A model generated the notes under the pieces. The model made no database searches, had not been told where the DNA came from, and saw only the letters and a program-made list of their open reading frames with translations. A stretch of DNA of 18,052 bases from JAWVZS01 sp964507825. GTDB taxonomy: Archaea; Thermoproteota; Nitrososphaeria; Nitrososphaerales; Nitrosopumilaceae. This document shows positions 14,988 through 18,052 of this stretch, piece by piece (position 1 is the stretch's first letter; each line of letters starts with the position of its first letter). The stretch spans positions 1 to 18,052 of the forward strand of contig CAZDQM010000038.1 of NCBI GenBank assembly GCA_964507825.1. The letters are read 5' to 3'. The translations under genes were made by a program, and so were the position numbers.

Positions 14988-17911
14988 GTCACGCACGCCT
15001 CGCTTATCTGCCTTTTGGCAGAGCCAACATTCTCAATCCAGACGCTTTTCCACTCGCCATACTCGCCGTCATTGTGTGCGGACACCGCAGGGCACCACCA
15101 GTTCTCCATGTAATACCTTTTCGCCTGCTCCTCGGACTCTCCCCTTTTCATTCCCTTGAACTCGATGATAAGGTGCGTGGGCCTGTCGTTTTTCTTCGTC
15201 TTTACGCGCGCAACAAAGTCCGGCTCGGTATCCCTCCACGCGTTCTGTGATTCGTCAAACCAGCGTATCCTAAAGCCCAGCCTAAAGTTTCGCGCCCATG
15301 CCTCTATGCCGGGATGGGAGTCGAGTATCCTGGCAATTTCGGATTCCTCGCCGGAGTGGCACGCGGCCCTGTTCAGCTCGGACTTTCTCAGAAACGTGTC
15401 TGGCGCATCCCCCGCACCCGTGCCATGCAGCGTGGCGTTCTCACTTATTTTCCTGTATGCGTGCTGCAGCGTGGTCCTGAACCTGACCCCCTCGGTGGTC
15501 AGCAGCCGCTCTCCGGACTGGCTCTCGTCTGCAAAGACGGGTCGGATCGCCACCGTCTCGTCGTCATCATGGTCGCACGCCTCTGCAATCTTCTGTGGCA
15601 CGTGCGGATCCGCCATGACCCCCGCCTTGTCGTTGCACGTTATATTTGGATGTTCAAGCCACTGCCGGACCATCCTGCAAGAGTCCACAAAGGCTGTGCC
15701 CCTGCCCGCTATGATGTGCCGTCCCGCGTCTAGGTCGGAGTCGCGGTTTAGCAGCTCGGCGACTCGGCGCGCCGTGTCCCATACGGCGGTCTGCACCCTG
15801 CGTTCGCGCACGACCGTCATGCCGTCGCCCGCCGGGCCCTGCACGTCCGTAACCGTGGGCTCCGGCTTGACCGCATATGCCGCGACTTTGTCTGGGTTGA
15901 GCGCAAAGCGCCGCTGCCGCCTGGGGTTCTCATACCCCGTGACGTTTGGGAACGATATGCGGAACTTTTCTCTGCCCGGCACCGAGAACACACTGTATGG
16001 CTGCGCGGGCGGCGGCGGCGGGCCGTCCCCTCCGCGCGCAAACGTATATGGGACTCCGAACACGCCGGCGTATTCGGGTTTCTGCTTGCCGGATCCCACA
16101 AACGACGTGCGCCTCAGGGCCCTGCCCGTGACCTGCTCGCACAAAAGCTGGCTGCCAAACCTCCTGTATCCAAATACGTGGGTCACGTTCTTGGCATCCC
16201 ATCCCTCGGTCAGCATGCCTACGGATATCACGCACCGTATGTGTCTGGCGGCCCCGGCTTGTCCCACGGACGTGAACAGGCTCCGTATCTGCTCCTGTTT
16301 TTTGTCAAGCGATCCCTCCAGTCCGAACAGCACGGCCTGCTCGTCCACCATCTCCTTTTCGGAGCCTGACGTGGGCGCCCTTTCAAACAGACGGGAGTGC
16401 ACGAGGAGGGTCGGGGGGCGCTTCAGCGGGTTGCCGTCTTGGTCGTAGTTTGAGAACAGTTCCAGGTGTCCGCGGGCCCCGCGCCCGCCGTCTTCCCGGT
16501 GGCTGCCTGCGATCCACCTGTAGATGGCGGCCGCATTCTTGATGTTGTTCGCAACTATGATAAAGATCGGCATGATGCCAATCCTGCCGTATTCGGGGCT
16601 TACCGTGTCGCGGTAGTGCCTGTACAGCTGCTCGAGCGGCTCTTGAACGCGTACGGCTAGGTTGGATGCGAGCGGCTTGCCGGAGTTGTACTCGTACACG
16701 TTCCTGTATTTTGGATGGTAGCTGTCGACGTCGTCCCTGACCGGAACGCGCGGTATCTTTACGAGCCCTGATTCTATCGCGTCAAGCAGGGAAAAGTCTG
16801 AGACGGTCCACGGGAATACGACGGATTCCAGGTTTTTTGGCCTTGTGAGCCACATTGGTGTGGCCGAAAAGTCGTGCACGCGCACCAGCCGTCCCTGTTC
16901 CCCCAGGAGCCTCAGAGCGTTGAACCAGAGCGCGGCGGCCTCTTGGTACTCTGCGTATTCCACATCGTGCTGCCTCTCCTGCTGCGGCTTGTAGCAGTGG
17001 TGGGCCTCGTCGTTGATTACGATGACCTTTGATTCCGGGTCGTGTTTACGCAGGACGCGGTTTATCATGCCAGTCTCGCTCTCCCTAAAGTTCTCGACGC
17101 TTGCCTTGCCGAGTAACTTTTTCTCCCTTGCGCCCAGTGACTTGCCGTCCATGGCCGCGGTCCGCCTTTGAAAGACGTGAAAGTTCACGACCGTGACTTG
17201 GGCCCTGCCGAGTATCCTGCGGAACTCCCTCGGGGTTATCGCGTCCCATAGCTCCGTCTCTTTTTTTGGATCCAGCATCTCGAGCCTCTTTCTGACTGTC
17301 AGGTTGGGCGCTATGACGAGAAAGTTTGTCATGCCGTTGCCGTCACGATGAGTGTCGTTTGCAAGCATCCACAGCATTGCCATGGCCATTACGTTTGTCT
17401 TGCCGGTCCCGGTGGCCATCTTGAACGCGGTTCTCTGCACCCCGTCGTTGTACGCGTCGTTGGCCGACCTGAGGTTCCGCATAACCCTCTTGTGGAATGC
17501 CGGATCGTGCGCCTGCCCGGCCTCAAAGAGCCAGATCATGGTCTCGATTGCCTCCATCTGGCACCAGAACGGGCGCATTCCGATGCCCGGGTCACTCCGG
17601 TGCCAGAACTCCAAGAGCCTCCGGGTCCTAGAGGTCGCCCCCCTCCAGCCGCTCTGCCGCCAGTGGGCTACGACGTCCCGGAGGCCGTTGATTGTCATGT
17701 GCGGCTCTATACTTGTCGAGTCAAGTATTGCCTCGTTGCCATCCTCGTCCGGCATGCCAGATGACGCCTCGCTCGGCCTGCGCCCCGCAGCTATCTCATC
17801 CGTGGACCGCCCCCTCGCATCTGCCATATAGTATGTGGATGGTTCCTCATACGGCGTATGCAGTATGGGAGACTCGTCGTCGGCCATGCGTCTGGCGTCA
17901 CTTCCTTGCAT
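14984..17911 (-). CDS. res: Type III-like restriction subunit: SF2 helicase with C-terminal nuclease (Res)
   Basis: The open frame begins at 17977 (997 residues), but I place the start at the ATG at 17911 (975 residues) because the 22 codons before it lie in the end of an IS3-type element. Numbered from 17977: a Q-like motif RPFWCQMEAI (135-144), Walker A ATGTGKT (188-194), DEAH (323-326), SATP (371-374), VGMLTEGWD (586-594) and QVTGRALRR (615-623) make a complete SF2 motor. A C-terminal PD-(D/E)xK nuclease is seen in EPDF with Asp920 and LIIEFKG with Glu939 and Lys941. Length and layout resemble the family named BPTD_3080 restriction endonucleases. A proline run (GDGPPPPPAQP, 650-660) interrupts a loop. 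Its stop overlaps the mod start as ATGA. G+C looks higher than in the livGF region, consistent with transfer. Confidence 0.92.
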   Translation of the reverse strand: MQGSDARRMADDESPILHTPYEEPSTYYMADARGRSTDEIAAGRRPSEASSGMPDEDGNEAILDSTSIEPHMTINGLRDVVAHWRQSGWRGATSRTRRLLEFWHRSDPGIGMRPFWCQMEAIETMIWLFEAGQAHDPAFHKRVMRNLRSANDAYNDGVQRTAFKMATGTGKTNVMAMAMLWMLANDTHRDGNGMTNFLVIAPNLTVRKRLEMLDPKKETELWDAITPREFRRILGRAQVTVVNFHVFQRRTAAMDGKSLGAREKKLLGKASVENFRESETGMINRVLRKHDPESKVIVINDEAHHCYKPQQERQHDVEYAEYQEAAALWFNALRLLGEQGRLVRVHDFSATPMWLTRPKNLESVVFPWTVSDFSLLDAIESGLVKIPRVPVRDDVDSYHPKYRNVYEYNSGKPLASNLAVRVQEPLEQLYRHYRDTVSPEYGRIGIMPIFIIVANNIKNAAAIYRWIAGSHREDGGRGARGHLELFSNYDQDGNPLKRPPTLLVHSRLFERAPTSGSEKEMVDEQAVLFGLEGSLDKKQEQIRSLFTSVGQAGAARHIRCVISVGMLTEGWDAKNVTHVFGYRRFGSQLLCEQVTGRALRRTSFVGSGKQKPEYAGVFGVPYTFARGGDGPPPPPAQPYSVFSVPGREKFRISFPNVTGYENPRRQRRFALNPDKVAAYAVKPEPTVTDVQGPAGDGMTVVRERRVQTAVWDTARRVAELLNRDSDLDAGRHIIAGRGTAFVDSCRMVRQWLEHPNITCNDKAGVMADPHVPQKIAEACDHDDDETVAIRPVFADESQSGERLLTTEGVRFRTTLQHAYRKISENATLHGTGAGDAPDTFLRKSELNRAACHSGEESEIARILDSHPGIEAWARNFRLGFRIRWFDESQNAWRDTEPDFVARVKTKKNDRPTHLIIEFKGMKRGESEEQAKRYYMENWWCPAVSAHNDGEYGEWKSVWIENVGSAKRQISEACVT

Positions 17912-17913
17912 AC

Positions 17914-18052
17914 TGGAGTGGACCCCTTGTTTTAGTACCATTTTTTGCTCCAAAATCCGAATGATTTTTGCCCTCATTTATTCGTCATCTCCCACAGTTC
18001 AGCAAATTCTGCCGGTGTCATGTGCCCGATGGAGGAGTGTATCCTCTCGGTG
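17914..18052 (-). mobile_element. IS3-type element, 3' end only
   Basis: The minus strand ends a transposase with TERIHSSIGHMTPAEF and a stop at 17976-17974, the familiar RxHSSLGYxTPxEF ending of IS3-family OrfB. About 60 bases further, on the plus strand at 17914, begins TGGAGTGGACCCC, which fits the IS3 terminal pattern (TG at the tip, then ACCCC a few bases in). The element therefore seems to end between 17913 and 17914 and continues beyond the right edge of the window. Neither the left end nor the target duplication can be seen. Confidence 0.7.
17974..18052 (-). CDS. C-terminus of IS3-family transposase OrfB (partial)
   Basis: Twenty-five codons are visible: a tail TERIHSSIGHMTPAEF followed by AELWEMTNK and TGA. 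The HSSIG and TPAEF words belong to the end of the rve integrase core in IS3-like transposases that cut and join DNA ends. The rest of the gene lies outside the window. Its TGA overlaps an ATG that opens the long res frame (ATGA), so upstream transcription of this transposase could carry into res-mod. Confidence 0.72.
   Translation of the reverse strand, partial: TERIHSSIGHMTPAEFAELWEMTNK

Noticed and set aside
15156..16448. A 430-residue plus-strand ORF opposite res
   Set aside because: It is a shadow of the intact res frame in G+C-rich sequence, Ser/Pro/Cys-rich, without any recognisable motif, promoter or start context.
1..18052. tRNA, rRNA or riboswitch genes
   Set aside because: No CCA-arm, T-loop or rRNA signature was recognised by eye on either strand; a covariance-model scan was not possible here.

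Overview
The window looks archaeal, most likely from the Nitrososphaerota (Thaumarchaeota, perhaps a Cenarchaeum- or Nitrosopumilus-like lineage). TATA boxes lie about 25 bases before several starts and imply leaderless or short-leader mRNAs. The coding regions are rich in ATA (Ile) and AGA/AGG (Arg) codons, and Shine-Dalgarno sequences are rarely obvious. Transposase remnants and the small AbrB-like protein resemble types I associate with that phylum. The taxon is inference; no marker gene is present.

Layout. Positions 1-1130 hold the tail of an unidentified ORF and a multiply frameshifted rve-type transposase. Positions 1240-2709 carry two intact ABC ATPase genes of the LivG/LivF type with their own TATA box but no permease or binding-protein gene. 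Positions 2702-4440 are a graveyard: an antisense Doc/Fic-like toxin remnant touching the end of livF, then a decayed IS66-type transposase. Positions 4751-5125 encode a small exported or membrane-anchored protein of unknown function. Positions 5325-5573 hold short transposase-like scraps.

From about 5850 to the end the window looks like a defence island. (i) A type II-like restriction-modification locus contains a candidate endonuclease (6096-6734, probably interrupted by one in-frame stop), a convergent beta-class DNA methyltransferase (7585-6719), and a frameshifted AbrB-like regulator just upstream of the methyltransferase. (ii) A 1443-residue protein (7958-12289) carries an N-terminal winged helix and a PIN nuclease-like domain on a very long helical C-terminal region, with no visible NTPase. 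(iii) A large type III-like res-mod operon reads on the minus strand (17911 to 12459), with Res upstream of Mod and an ATGA overlap. An IS3-type element ends two bases before the preferred res start, and a tract of nine C residues lies in the first 20 codons of mod.

Between the convergent PIN gene and mod lies an 81-bp miniature transposable element with 15-bp perfect terminal inverted repeats starting GTAA and an 8-bp target duplication, the pattern expected for the IS66 family whose decayed transposase is 8 kb away. The most novel candidate is the wHTH-PIN-solenoid protein. The other notable points are the miniature element, the possibly phase-variable mod, and the decaying type II system with its possible AbrB-like controller.
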